Source: Reticulitermes speratus (lineage: Eukaryota; Arthropoda; Insecta; Blattodea; Rhinotermitidae). Taken from it: a stretch of 64,000 bases of DNA. The notes under the pieces are model-generated. The model made no database searches and was not told the DNA's origin. It saw nothing but the letters and a program-made list of their open reading frames with translations. Where the stretch lies: assembly GCA_021186555.1 (NCBI GenBank), contig JAJKFL010000005.1:28460635-28524634 (forward strand). The letters run 5' to 3'. Shown in pieces: positions 11,116 through 22,520 of the stretch; within the stretch, counting starts at the first letter, position 1, and every line of letters begins with the position of its first letter. The position numbers were made by a program, and so were the translations under genes.

Positions 11116-11520
11116 ACACACACATAAACACAATATAGCAGGCACGATTATACTTCTCTAAATTTTAAGCTTTATCTAGGACGATAGCAAACGGGAAGGT
11201 AAAAAAGTTCTGGACTAAAAGGTAACATGAATTCCCTGAATTCAATTTGCTCTTAGTTTCTTTCTGCATGCCGTTTTCATTTCTTACTTTCGTTTCCAAA
11301 TATTTCAACTTTTCACAATCTTAAATCATTTAGTTGCAATCTTCGTATTGTTACATTTTACTGCATTCTATTCACGGAGCAGGAACATATCTCAGCACTT
11401 TCAGTATACATTTCTAGGCCAACGTAAAGACTAGCGACGAAAAAGGATTCTGAATTTTTTTATCGCATGTAAGTTTTTGCCAAAGAACTGATATCATCAG
11501 CACATACCAGAAGCTGATTT
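10625..11520 (-). pseudogene. LINE ORF2 pseudogene, RT active site to 3' end
   Basis: Read on the minus strand, this is a broken C-terminal third of a non-LTR retrotransposon polyprotein. CADDISSLAK at about 11505-11477 is the (Y/F)ADD catalytic motif of reverse transcriptase with Y changed to C. Then come KYLETKVRNENGMQKE and KSKLNSGNSCY. A long CA microsatellite interrupts the region. After it come RRRRWVGYVARI, then PLEIPRRGWKNNSKMELK and GMDCISLAQDRGNW, the usual tail of this family (consensus LGRPRRRW...[12 protein letters not shown]). Several stops and frameshifts make it inactive. The 3' UTR remnant continues to about 10625. Confidence 0.85.
11081..11125 (+). repeat. (CA)n microsatellite
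   Basis: About 22 CA units with one TA interruption, sitting inside the LINE pseudogene. Confidence 0.97.
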
Positions 11521-14288
11521 GCCTACTCACTTTCACTTTCGTTTGGTTTGGTTTGCTTGGAACTTCCTAATAGTATTTTATAACGCAGATCTGAAAAGAA
11601 ATTGTGATAAAGCCCTTACGTTTTCGGATAATTCTGAACAGGAAGCATATTAAAGAGATGTGAATATTTTATGACTGTACTATAAGTTTGATATAAAACA
11701 TTTGAATTGATCAGACTTGCTACACAGTTACAGAAAACAATATAAGAATCGTACGAAAGGCGCAAGGATGTTATGCTGACGATCGGAGTTTATAGCAGTT
11801 AAATTAACTAGCAGTGCTTATTTTACGACTGTACTTTGAAGAGCTACTTATTTACCCCACTCATGCTTCAGCCATTGTATTCACGCTATTTTGTGGGTGT
11901 AAGCCGACCCTTTTTCTTTGAACTTTCTTACGAAACGAAGTATTGCTAAATCTAACACGGCGGAAGCATCGCCTCCGTTTACTCACGCGCCACACTCATA
12001 CCCTTCTAACGGTAGACGAACTGGAGACCACCTGACTCAGCGACAAAGGACATCCGTGCTCATTCTATCTTCTAAAGCCAAATTAGTGTAAACTCAACCA
12101 TGGTTGGATCTGAAACATCCATTTGTCACGATTTATCCATGAACAGTAACTCATTTCAGCTGACTAGCGGCCTTTAGCTTTACCATTCATGAGTACGTTT
12201 ACTGTTTGTTAAGGAGACCAACATTACTTGAAATGCATCGGAACACAATTCATCTTCAGAAGATGCAGCGGGCGATATAACTCCTGGTGGCATGCATACA
12301 CCTGGGCATGCTTATGTTAAACATGCAACAAGTATTATATATTCACTTTGCTTCCCGCGACTTGTGCCACAGATGGGAATACCAAACACAAAGAAATAAC
12401 ATACCGAAGAGCAGTGCAGTCCTGCTTTTCACTGCTTCTGAGCAGCTCGAGTGACATGTAGCCAGCAGCTATTTTCACAGAACGTACACCGGGCCGGTAA
12501 GAGCGACACTTCGCACACTGCAGTTCTCTTCTGTAAGTCTAGCTGTTGTCATTCAGTCAAATATTCAACCAGCTGTAAGTTTTGAGGTTTTCACGACGGT
12601 CTGTTTTGGTACTGCAGACTTCAGCGGTAGACCCTGTGATACGGTACTATGGCGTGGCAAGAGGGTACAAACCTCTCGGAGGGACATATTGCCAGAATTC
12701 TCAGGGCTTTAGTATGTTTCTCTAAACACATTATTTTACACCTGTATGACTGAGACAAACTATCATAACACAAACGACGAAAATATGAACCGACAGTTCA
12801 GATAACCAATAAATTAAGACACTCTTACCATAGTCTTATTAAGGTCTTATTTTTATTTCTTTTTGTGGTTTTACAAAGTTTAGAGAGAGTGGAGGTATTA
12901 TTGTTGAGAGTCTCATCCAGTAATGCTCATTGCTTTTCTAAAACGGCACCGTTTATATGCTTGTTTTAGTTATAAGGTGGTTCCGTCCTTTTCTTGTATA
13001 TCCAAACAACACACGTATTTGAAAGTTTACAGACTGTAGCTTACATAAATATGAGAGACAGATTAATTATTCATGCAGTTTTATGTTGAGAACGGACACT
13101 CTAAAATACTGGATAATGCATGTCCAAAACACAATATTTCTAAAATACCAAAGTTGTGAAACGATCGTTAATAGAGGGGAATTAGCCGTTTGTGAAAGAC
13201 CAGGGGCGAAAATATGTGACGTGGTAGAGAGTGCAGAAGTTTAGGGGGGGAGGTTGCTTAACTTTTCCAAATAATTGTAATGCCAAGTGATGATTCCAAG
13301 TGATTGTGTAGAACCAGTTACTTGTTATGGACACTTCAAAATTCGATTAATTTACCCAATCCAATTGATGGAACTTTGAATAAATTTTGTTCTTATGTGT
13401 ATGATTTTGAAAATCGGACCTTGATCGACGCGAGTGGTGGTCACTCAGAGGTGGAATCTGCCACACCCTGAATTAACACTAGCCCAATGACAAAGATATT
13501 TTTACGAAAACTTATAATTGTAGCAAACATGTGCAGCAGCTCTACATTTATTAAATGTTCTATGAGTGCTATGAACAGTTTGATCGTGTAACTTGGGTGA
13601 GCGAGTGGTTGAGTATGTTATGCCGCGAATTCGTGTTTAATTAATTAACTATATCGCCTGCTGCCTCTCAAACAATTAATAATTTCCCATATCAAATAGA
13701 TCCACCATAAAGACAAGCGCAATTTAATTTAAGTTTTCCCGGCATTCCCCAGGCTTTCCGGGCGAATGTCAGGATAGTTTGTTCCGTTATTTCGGCAATC
13801 TTTCGCATCGATTTCATTCAAAGCAATATAACCACTGGAGACGAAACACAGTCATCAAATAACAAAGGGAATGAAAGGCACAAAAACAAATTGATCAAAC
13901 TTAGTCACAATTGAGCTCTTAAAAAGTTTTGTTTTGGGGGTAATGGACTTTATCTGCACCTACAGCAGACGTCACTAACATTATGAGATCACAACCCGAG
14001 GGCTAAAAACCAGAAATACTAACCCCGCCACTGGACATGATTCTGATACATTTGTATCCACCTCACGTCCTCAAAAACTATTTCCCTAAAATTGATCTTG
14101 TTAATTAATTGCCTAAATTTTCTGGTAGCAGAACCCGAGGGCTCAATGGCGTTATGCCAGTTCCATCCTTCTCAGATACTCACAATTTACCTTCCTAAGA
14201 AGCATCTCACTGTTATCGTCCCATATTCCAAGAGATAAAAGCGCTGGACCTGAAACTGACAATTCACTCTCATACAAGGTTTTCATTA
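11521..14288. other. Long unannotated stretch
   Basis: No transposon family or coding frame that I recognise. GC rises around 11930-12100 and 12420-12650. At 12556-12560 the word TCAGT resembles an arthropod initiator, and CTGTAAGT at 12571-12578 resembles a splice donor, but nothing else supports a first exon. This is one of the few stretches where a host regulatory or exonic segment could hide. Confidence 0.35.
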
Positions 14289-14726
14289 TTATGACGCCGC
14301 GTACGCCCGGCGTAAGGGCTGGACTAAGGTAGACCTGCTCGCTTTTGAAAGCATGGCCGATGCAACATAATTTGAAACCACCGGAGTCCGCAGATTAAGG
14401 ACGTGCATAGCTTTAACACGAATATAAAGCACATAATTAATAAGACCTGGCTCTCTTTTGCTATAAGCAGAACGAGCGGAACTAAACACAGATCTCTTAT
14501 CCTCATAGAAATAGCGCAGACACTTGCTTCCAGCCCTTGAATTAAATTTACTGTGCATCTTGATAAGAACCGGCCGGTTGATACAGTAGCACGTAGTGTG
14601 TACATAATGAAGGAAAACTGCCTTCATCTCTGTAGCGACGCGTCGTGATGAAATAAAAGGAGCCGACAGACTGATCACACCATGAATCGCCAACGGTAAA
14701 GAGGATGAAACTTCCAACGCATCCAT
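14289..14726 (-). CDS. Unrecognised 145-codon ORF, doubtful
   Basis: The second longest ATG-initiated frame outside recognised repeats, in a locally GC-richer patch. The product is mixed in composition with no signal peptide, membrane segment or motif I can name. A second minus-strand frame (14324-14605) overlaps it, and two overlapping frames lower the odds that either is coding. I do not recognise it. It could be a relic, part of an exon or chance. Confidence 0.15.
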   Translation of the reverse strand: MDALEVSSSLPLAIHGVISLSAPFISSRRVATEMKAVFLHYVHTTCYCINRPVLIKMHSKFNSRAGSKCLRYFYEDKRSVFSSARSAYSKREPGLINYVLYIRVKAMHVLNLRTPVVSNYVASAMLSKASRSTLVQPLRRAYAAS

Positions 14727-14889
14727 CGAATGGGAAAACGGGGGGAAGGTGGGGAATTTAATCGTTTAAACCAGTGATTACTATAGGCCTATGTATTACG
14801 TATTTTAACATTCAGAAACTCTGCATCTTTTGCACAGAGCGCGTTTATGGGTTTAATATTGTTCTCAGAGTGAGTAAATAAACTAGCAA

Positions 14890-14985
14890 TTATTTCCGTA
14901 CACAGCATTAACAGTCCTGTCTTTGTAATGGAACGGCAGTAGGTTTTCTTGCGACATAGACTGAGTTAAAAAATGCTCAGACTAA
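14890..14985 (-). repeat. Short dispersed core repeat, minus copy
   Basis: The reverse complement reads AACTCAGTCTATGTCGCAAG, then AAAACCTACTGCCG, then TTCCATTACAAAGACAGG, matching the 3' half of the family best. Confidence 0.5.
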
Positions 14986-15165
14986 CTTCACGCTTCAAAG
15001 GGTCAAATAAAACTGTTATATTCATATCCCTAATGAAACTTGCTGTCTTACTGGCCAACATGCATAAATAGCGGTCAGAGATGTCGTAATACCTTAACCT
15101 AACACTTCTGAGAAGTTTCGTATTAAAAATTAGCCATTGTTGAACTCGGTCGAGTTTCTTCTGGA

Positions 15166-15396
15166 CTACAGTTGCTTGTTACGTCCTACATGTACAACTT
15201 CCATAAACGGATCGAGAAGTCCTGAATAATTGATACTACAAACACATGAGACTCGCTGTGTCAGATGTACGTCGCCTTCGTGTAAACTATTTCTGTTCAG
15301 AGTGCATTGTAGAGCATGCACTAAATAGCAAAAGGAAATGAGTACCGTATGTTTACAATTACTGTAACCAGCCCGAAGAACCGTCACATAAAACAC
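15166..15396. other. Unannotated, short minus frame only
   Basis: A 76-codon minus frame with no recognisable motif. The surrounding sequence from 14986 to 15609 holds nothing else I can support. Confidence 0.35.
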
Positions 15397-15609
15397 TGAG
15401 GTAACACATGTACATGAATGAAGATTATTTTAGTCTTTTTACCCCACCACTGGCTCAAAAGAAACTTTACCGTCTTTACCCATAATCTATCCTTTTGCAG
15501 GAAAATAGTAATTATATGTACCAACTGTTTTAACATTAAAACAATGCATTCTTTGCAAATAATCTTTATTTGTTCAGTCAGGTTTTCAGAACACAGTGTA
15601 AACGTTAAA

Positions 15610-15660
15610 CGTCACTAACGCCTTTGTCTTTGTAATAGACTCATTTTTTTCTGTGATGTA
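15610..15660 (-). repeat. Possible core repeat, minus copy
   Basis: The reverse complement reads ATCACAGAAAAAAATGAGTC then TATTACAAAGACAAAGG, a weak match to the hairpin core and its 3' ACAAAGAC block. Confidence 0.4.
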
Positions 15661-15713
15661 TACAGAATTTTTAAAGTGGTTTAGACGAACTTTGGGCTTG
15701 AGAGTGAAATAAA

Positions 15714-16115
15714 TAATAATAATAATAATTCTTGGCTCAACAGCCCTGTATGGGCCTCCTCTTGTCGAGGTTACTAAGTCATGCGCATTCATGGCAGCTG
15801 GTGACCGGCCAGCTAGCCGCGCTTAGTGTTCTATCGATCCTGATGTGCACGCCAGAGCCATCTGGCAGGCAGTCAGGAGACTTGGATGAGAAATGGAGGC
15901 AATTTGGCTTACGCAACATTTTTATTCATGCCCGTAAGGTTCTTTTACATGCCGTAAATCTACGACATGGGACCGACGGCTTTACTTCCCCTCCGAAGGA
16001 AGTGGTGCTCCGGATTTTTATCATCCTTAAAAATCCATCGACCTCGGTCGGGATCGAACCCGCGAACCTTGGGTCCAGTGGCGAGCACGCTAACCACTAG
16101 TCCACCGAGGTCGAC
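15714..16115 (-). mobile_element. tRNA-derived SINE, family 2 (TTA tail)
   Basis: A full-length copy on the minus strand, with the tRNA-like head at 16115 and a (TTA)n tail at 15714. GAGAGTGAAATAAA flanks both sides (15700-15713 and 16116-16129), a perfect 14-bp target duplication. It is co-linear with 19223-19615 and carries the same B box (GGTTCGATCCC) and the same 11-bp pairing between head start and head end. The 122-codon frame through it is not a gene. Confidence 0.95.
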
Positions 16116-16129
16116 GAGAGTGAAATAAA

Positions 16130-16816
16130 GCAGTATCAAAATTTATTAACTTTCCTTTAAGAAAGAAGTGTATCTAGATACAGCACAACACGAGACAAGT
16201 GCGTTTGCACCTAATCAAGCAATACTCCGTGACAGTGGAGATAGAGCTGTTTTATTGATTAACAAGATAAACGTAAGACGTTAGCTTCCTGCCCTGGTCG
16301 CTTAGTCCCTGAAAAAATTCTCCCCCCCCCCCCCCCCCCCCCCCCCCGATTTCATTGGTTATGAAGTTGCTTGGAACCCAGAGGCTGTCGAAACACGACA
16401 GCAAAGAGAGAAATCTCTGCCCATGCCGGGATTCCAATAGTGTACGCTGCATTCGAGGCTACTCTCTATGGAGTGCTTGACCGTGAAGATGAAGGCACTA
16501 ACATCCTTCGAAACGACGGTAACCATTTACCCGTCGACACAGCCTAACATCTCCTAAGACGTGTATCTTCATTTCACCTACACTTAATCTCGATTCTGAA
16601 GGAAGGTTGTATGGTATCTCCGCGCTTCGGGCGTTGTTTTAAAGTAGGATTCAGTCAGTTCCTGATTCCCGATCTTAGGTACAGGAGCCAATTCAACACC
16701 GAACACCCAACTCACCAACAGCAGCTTCCAACACCTTGTGATACAGTGTAGCAGCACGCTTCCTAATTCTTATATCTCGGGACTTGAATTTCATTTACAA
16801 AGTAATTCACTCAGAG
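16130..16816. other. Unannotated, with poly-C tract
   Basis: Contains the homopolymer at 16322-16347. The segment 16350-16460 is GC-richer but unrecognised. It ends in AATTCACTCAGAG (16804-16816), the upstream target duplication of the next SINE. Confidence 0.45.
16322..16347 (+). repeat. C26 homopolymer
   Basis: Twenty-six consecutive C. Length is likely to be unreliable in any assembly. Confidence 0.97.
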
Positions 16817-17104
16817 GCCGTGCCATGGCTCAGGCGGTTAGTCGCCGGCCTCTCACCGCGAAGGCCCGGGTTCGATCCCGGATCAGTCCATGTGAGATTT
16901 GTGGTGGACAAAGTGGCACTGGGACAGATTTTTCTCCGAGTTGTCGGTTTTCCCCTGTCAATTTCATTCCACTGGTGCTCCATTAATTGTAAAACTTGGT
17001 AAAAAAAAACTGCTCATCTTCATCACAGGGGTTGCACAAAAAGCCTTAAGGCTGCGGTGCGTCCGTAGCATCTGCTGCGGGGCCCTTCACCACGCAAAAA
17101 ATAA
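16817..17104 (+). mobile_element. tRNA-derived SINE, family 1, full length
   Basis: AATTCACTCAGAG is repeated exactly at 16804-16816 and 17105-17117, a 13-bp target duplication that fixes both ends. The A box is TGGCTCAGGCGG (16826-16837) and the B box GGTTCGATCCC (16869-16879). The body is co-linear with 1080-1379. The tail is A-rich (CGCAAAAAATAA). Pol III transcription and LINE-driven insertion are inferred from this architecture. Confidence 0.96.
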
Positions 17105-17117
17105 AATTCACTCAGAG

Positions 17118-17716
17118 AAAGGTGACTGTCCTTAAAAGCAGTAATTCACTTCAGGAAGCAAATACATTATTTCCATAATTTTCTTGAAATTTAAGACATT
17201 TCCTTTAATGTAAAGTCTATTTCTTAGTTCACAACCGTCAACAAATTGTCTGCAGGGTGAAGTAACACTCGCGTTAACCCAGTGCAGCTAGAAGTACACC
17301 AGCAACGACAGGCTAATGCACCCAGAAACTGAACAACTTTTTTGACTGGCGGGTCAACCCGCCACATTGTTTGCATCAGCGCAAAAAAGTGCTGTAATAT
17401 ATTGTTTCTACATACAATACATGAATGTTTCAACATAATACATACATATATTCATTCCACATACGGTATATGGAACAAATAAGTCGAGAGGTTTTTACAA
17501 TATAGTGCTCCCATAGTCTAAATTATTATGTAATGAACACGACTATATAATGTCCTATATAATATTTTATTTTAACGAGCTTGGCTCTTATAAAATCATA
17601 TAATAAGGAAAGGAAACACGTTTATAGACCTACAAGTAAATGTGCTCATATTGTTATTGTACATAGAGACACGTAAATGTGTTTAGTATCTCTGTGTAAC
17701 ATTCAGTGTAGTCTCC
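17118..17716. other. Unannotated stretch
   Basis: AT-rich. A 70-codon minus frame at 17224-17436 includes a small palindrome, GGCGGGTCAACCCGCC, near 17348. No recognised feature. Confidence 0.4.
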
Positions 17717-17743
17717 CTGAAGATGACCATATAGGCCGAAACA
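17717..17743 (+). repeat. Hammerhead-like hairpin motif, copy 1
   Basis: CTGAAGA, then a TGACC...GGCC hairpin, then GAAAC. This is the order of the hammerhead ribozyme core (CUGANGA, stem II, GAAA). There is one extra base after CTGAAGA and stem II is imperfect, so activity is doubtful. It is listed because related copies recur at 18453, 34783, 54681 and 55933. Confidence 0.35.
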
Positions 17744-18010
17744 TGTAGAAACCAAGAAATGAAGGGTAGTTGTGACTGATAACTTATTTCCTTTGTCGGC
17801 TACGTTTCAAATCAAGCCATGAAATTTTAACTTGTCCCGGCTTTCAGATTTGTATCCATTCCATCCATTCCTATGCGACAGGATATTTCAGTCCGTAAGG
17901 AGACAGGCTACGTGCTGCATGACTAGGATTTGATATCAGACAGGAACATGGGCGTCTGTTTGCATCACCAGCCTGTTTCTTGAGCCCACCCAGTCTCCTG
18001 TCTAAGAGTA

Positions 18011-18295
18011 AAAAGTAAAGTTTCCCTATAACAGGCCATGAAGGCCCAAAGGGGGAGTAGAGATATAGCTCTACTCATTCTTGACCCCGGCGCTAGTTGG
18101 GGGTGGGTGGTCAGCACCACGCCCCGGCCGCTTTACCCCCGGGAAAGACCCGGTACCCATTGTATAGGAGGCTGGGTAGGCCCCAGGTCCGGTCTGGACG
18201 TATGCGAAAAATCTCGCCCCCACCGGGATTCGATCCCCGGACCGTCCAGCCCGTAGCGAGTCGCTATACCGACTACGCTATCCCTCCCGGCCCCG
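18011..18295 (-). mobile_element. tRNA-derived SINE, family 4, full length
   Basis: CTGTCTAAGAGTA occurs exactly at 17998-18010 and 18296-18308, a 13-bp target duplication. On the minus strand the head starts GGCCGGGAGGGATAGCGTAG. The B box is seen on the plus strand as GGGATTCGATCCCC near 18226-18239. The body carries CCCAGCCTCCTATAC and GGTACCGGGTC, and the tail is CTTTACTTTTT. The two overlapping frames on the plus strand are SINE sequence, not genes. Confidence 0.95.
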
Positions 18296-18452
18296 CTGTC
18301 TAAGAGTACTGAGGGTAAAGCGTCGGAAGGACGTTAAAAATAAGTGGAGATATGTTACCGTCTTACCTCACGCCTTCATTGGAAAGGTCCTTACGTAGAT
18401 ACGCAATATTAACTTCCTTACTGCAGCATTCTGGGTTCTGATAGTCTGCAGT

Positions 18453-18520
18453 CTCAAGATAAAGGCATGCTACTTCGAAACGTCAGCACCTACCTCCGTG
18501 ACTACATGGTGTTTAACCAC
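18453..18520 (+). repeat. Hammerhead-like motif, copy 2
   Basis: CTCAAGATAAAGGCATGCTACTTCGAAACGTCAG followed by ACTACATGGT aligns with the copy at 54681-54740. The CTGAAGA box is mutated to CTCAAGA, so this copy could not be a working ribozyme. Confidence 0.45.
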
Positions 18521-19206
18521 ATGCACAGTTACGTCTGCGCAAACAAATCTCATACAAATTCATCTTCAGCGTTCATCTTTTGAGAGGTTCACTAGAAATT
18601 AATTTCTTTTTCAAGTTTACATTTGTGTACCTGTTTTACATAATATATATAAGTTACATATACGAGTATATGTAGACATATGTACTGTCCCTTTCTAAAC
18701 AGCGTGCACGCACACACTGTTCTTTAGGCCTTTTCACATTATTGTCTTCTACAAGCCATTTTCACAAGTCAGTGCCACGAGAGGTTACTCAACAATCGCA
18801 CATGGTAAGCGGTATGTCGTGTGTCTTTAATCTGCCCAGTACAAGGTTCTGTCTTTGTAAGTAACACTGACGTGCGGGGAGCGTCAGTCACTTGTTTCTT
18901 CTGCCTGCTGCTGGCGCTTCTCTTCATTACATTGTTCAGAGAGATCTTCAACTGATAAAGCTATTTCCTTCCACACAGACGTCAGAGAGTGCAAGCTGTA
19001 ATCTATATTCTAATACTACAATTACATCACAAGACACCAAACTTATCAGTGAAGTCGCAAACGAATGGTGCGGAATTGTGCACTTCCATACATTCCATAC
19101 AAAACCGTTTAAAATATATAAATTTAATTTTGTGTGAAGCGTATATGTTCCAGACGTTCGGGTTAAAGTAAACGTTTAGTAGCTACCTCATAGGAATTCA
19201 ATAGGC
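18521..19206. other. Unannotated stretch
   Basis: AT-rich with TATA-type simple sequence near 18640-18690. A CTGTCTTTGTAAGTAACAC segment at about 18850 weakly resembles the minus orientation of the core repeat. No gene seen. Confidence 0.4.
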
Positions 19207-19222
19207 TATACATAAATCCGAT

Positions 19223-19615
19223 GTCGACCTCGGTGGACTAGTGGTTAGCGTGCTCGCCACTGGACCCAAGGTTCGCGGGTTCGATCCCGACCGAGGTCGA
19301 TGGATTTTTAAGGGTGATAAAAATCCGGAGTACCACTTCCTTCGGAGGGGAAGTAAAGCCGTCGGTCCCATGTCGTAGATTTACGGCATGTAAAGAATAA
19401 AAATGTTGCGTAAGCCAAATTGCCTCCATTTCTCGCCCAAGTCTCCTGACTGCCAGATGGCTCTGGCAGGCACATCAGGATCGATAGAACAGTAAGCGCG
19501 GCCAGTTGATCAGTCACCAACTGCCACGAATGCGCACGACTTAGTAACCTCGAAAAGAGGAGGCAAGAGGAGACCCGGGCCCATATAGGGCTGTTGAGCC
19601 ATGGTTATTATTATT
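19223..19615 (+). mobile_element. tRNA-derived SINE, family 2, full length
   Basis: TATACATAAATCCGAT is found at 19207-19222 and 19615-19630, a 16-bp duplication that bounds the copy. The A-box region is TGGACTAGTGGTTAG (from 19234) and the B box GGTTCGATCCC (19278-19288). TCGACCTCGGT (19224-19234) pairs perfectly with ACCGAGGTCGA (19290-19300), so a cloverleaf-like fold with an extended acceptor stem is preserved. The tail is (TTA)n. tRNA finders may report it as a tRNA; the duplication and the 300-bp body show it is a SINE. Confidence 0.96.
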
Positions 19616-19630
19616 ATACATAAATCCGAT

Positions 19631-22507
19631 AATTGATATCGTCTTTAAATAACACAATTAAAAGAAGGAATATATTTTATTAAACATATGGCTGGCCTAA
19701 ACGTGAAATGAATCCCAGCCTTCGGTTTGATGTCTACGAAAAGCACAATGTTTAAATTTAATGTCAGAGAAACAGGTCTGTATGAACATGTGAAGTGGAA
19801 TGATGTGATTCATAATATGTCTTATGGCGGGATTTTGTGCTAAAGGGACAAATCTTTGGGTTACGTTAAGAGAAAGTTTTGTGAAGAGTTAAAAATTTGC
19901 AAAGTATTTTCTGTGCATTTGATTTGTGTACTGTATTTAGTTTATACTGAGTTACTTTGGGTCATGATACAGTGCAGTCTCGCAGGTCGTTAACAACTAC
20001 TCAGAGCAACTACTACCTCCATCTTCAGGGTAGATGCTTGTAACCATTTACAAGACTACACATTGTGTGAAGCACAAAACCACAAATAAAGTATACATTC
20101 CCATCCCCCAGAATAAATCTCAGACCTTATAACTGTATAAGAATTTTAGTGCACAAGGTCAGTGACTTATGAAATAAATGTTTGAACGAATTAACTTATT
20201 GTATTATTTTTTTAAATACGTGAATATCTTTTTCATTAGTCTCTTTTTTCAATCCGATCAAAAATTCTGGTTGCTTAACGTAGGTGATCAGAAGAACTGG
20301 CTAAATTTCGTGTGAATTTTTCTGAATTCATCACGAAACCATGGACTAAGACGAAAATCCATTCACATTCGCTTACATTTCAAAATCTGTCAACCAGACG
20401 GCAACTTTCACTGCGCACGCAAACCAAATGAATGAATTCCCTATTAGAAGAATTTAAACACATCAGTGGAATTAAATACAATTTAGACTTTCTGGAAAAA
20501 GGGATTGAATACTCCTGGAAACGTGGGTGACATTCCGCGTTCTTTCTGTTATCGTTTTTAAAGTAGATGATTTGCAATTCTTCGATGCACTATTTAAGTA
20601 ACCTTATCAAATACACGGCAGATTAAACGAAATGTAAGTATCAACAACTTTAGTTACAGTGGTGGAAAAGAGCCTCCACTACGAACAGGAACATCGCTAG
20701 CTATATCACTGCTTTACAACAGATGTGTCATTTAGGAGTGCATTTCTCATCCCTGACTTTGTTTAGAAATGTCTCTAGAGGGGAATGAAAGAAAAGTGCA
20801 TTTTTGTTAAAGCCAATTGTATTTGTCAGCTTTCAATGATAAAAATGACACACTATCGCGGAAATATTTCATGGATGATTTATTTAAATAAAAGTAACAT
20901 GTAAAAGGTTTATGAATAAATCATTGTCCTCCGAATTAAACATGGGTTTCGGATAGAGAATCCTAATTTTTCAGAATCCTCGTTGCAATTGTACGGCGGT
21001 ATTACGCGTTACTTTATTATAACTATAAAAATGATTTGTGTCGCCTTCTTACTCGTGGGACACACAACAAATTCTGAACACAACGAGACAGTTTTCCTTT
21101 CGATATCCATTGTCATTTTTAGTATCATCATGACTTCAGACATCTTTCCATCGGAATGAATTACATACATGGAGCGGTACATCACAGTTAGCATGTATGC
21201 CACTTGTTCAGAAGATACGTCGATCAAATCCAGAGGACGACTATTGCCTTCTCAGATGATGTTTTTGTATTTTATTTTAAGTATCGGTGCTTCCTTCAAA
21301 ATTTTTGTAACTCTGAAATCTGTTACAGGATTACACTACAAAACACGTAATCTGGATAAAATGGCGTATAAAACTGCTTAGCATTATATGGTGTTACAAT
21401 TTTAATAAGCTACTTAAGTGGCAAATTTCGTCTGTAATAGAATTATAGGCAAACGGGAGCTCATATATACGAACTGACCTGGGTTATAACGTAGGTTTCT
21501 GCCCATTTATCTTTACTTCTGACTGTAAATACTTAATTAGTATAAGAAATTGCGTAAATAAATTATTATTGTATAAATAAATTATTATTTTTACTAATGC
21601 CACCGTAAACTTCATAATCACACTACATATGTATTTTGAAGTTAATAAGGTTTATGATGTTCAGAAAAAAATATTATCCTTCCTTCTTAGAACCAATTGA
21701 AGTTAAGAAATAAACTCCCCGAGAAGAATGTCCAGTTTTTAAATGTTAAACCAGGTGGCATGCATGATAGTAATAGCATATTAAGCGATTAATTAAGACA
21801 TTTAGTGAAATTATGTAAATAAGTTATGTCGTCTCCAGTATATGCAAGTTTATTTCCATAAAATATTTCAGTTTAATTAAAATTATTTTCGTAATGTTAT
21901 TTTTTAAAACAAACACATTAAATTGGAAGCTAACTGGCAGTCATAAATAAGTCAAATCAAAAAAATTAATTTCGAATTTATCTGAAGTTTGAACAGGCAG
22001 TTACGAACACGATCCATAAAGCTTCGTGTAGTAACTACAACCACAGCTACATTAATGTGAACATTAAATATAATAGCATTACAGGCACAGTTATTCTTTA
22101 GTTTGTTAGGGTATTATATATATTTTACTAATTGGCAATAAAGAAAGAATTGTGTATTAACATGTCCGATGAGCTTAATGGATTAGCAAGTATATGCAGT
22201 CTGTAATCCTATATTATTATGCCTAGTAAATGAACATAGGGCACGGCTTGTCACAACATGACTCCGTAATAAAAGTTGTTCCCAAGAGCTCCATTACATT
22301 TTCTATTCACACATGAGAAGGCAAGTCAACACAAGTACAAGTCGCAGATGGAATCACAAATACTAGAAAGGCTTGCAAAAGAACGTAACTTTATGATTTA
22401 AAATAAATTACCCAACTGAAGTTTATGAATCACTGCCATCAGCTTAATGAATGAACGGACTGGTGAATCGAATTTTAAATGCAAGCGGCTGCTGAAATTA
22501 ATTTGCT
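19631..22507. other. Long AT-rich stretch, nothing recognised
   Basis: No transposon family, coding frame or RNA gene that I could support. Near 20000-20040, CTCCATCTTCAGGGTAG resembles the minus orientation of the hairpin motif at 43090. The remainder is AT-rich with no long frame. Confidence 0.45.
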
Positions 22508-22520
22508 TATGTAAAAATTA

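Noticed and set aside
12530..12600. Promoter with initiator and first exon ending at CTGTAAGT
   Set aside because: TCAGT and GTAAGT words are short and common. There is no upstream element, downstream motif or second exon to support them.
16738..17135. Several overlapping ORFs starting MAQAVSRR or similar
   Set aside because: They lie inside or across the family-1 SINE bounded by an exact target duplication. Gene predictors commonly report these as hypothetical proteins.
19223..19300. A tRNA gene
   Set aside because: The cloverleaf-like head is followed by a 300-bp body and (TTA)n tail within a 16-bp duplication, so it is a SINE; I could not assign a convincing anticodon.
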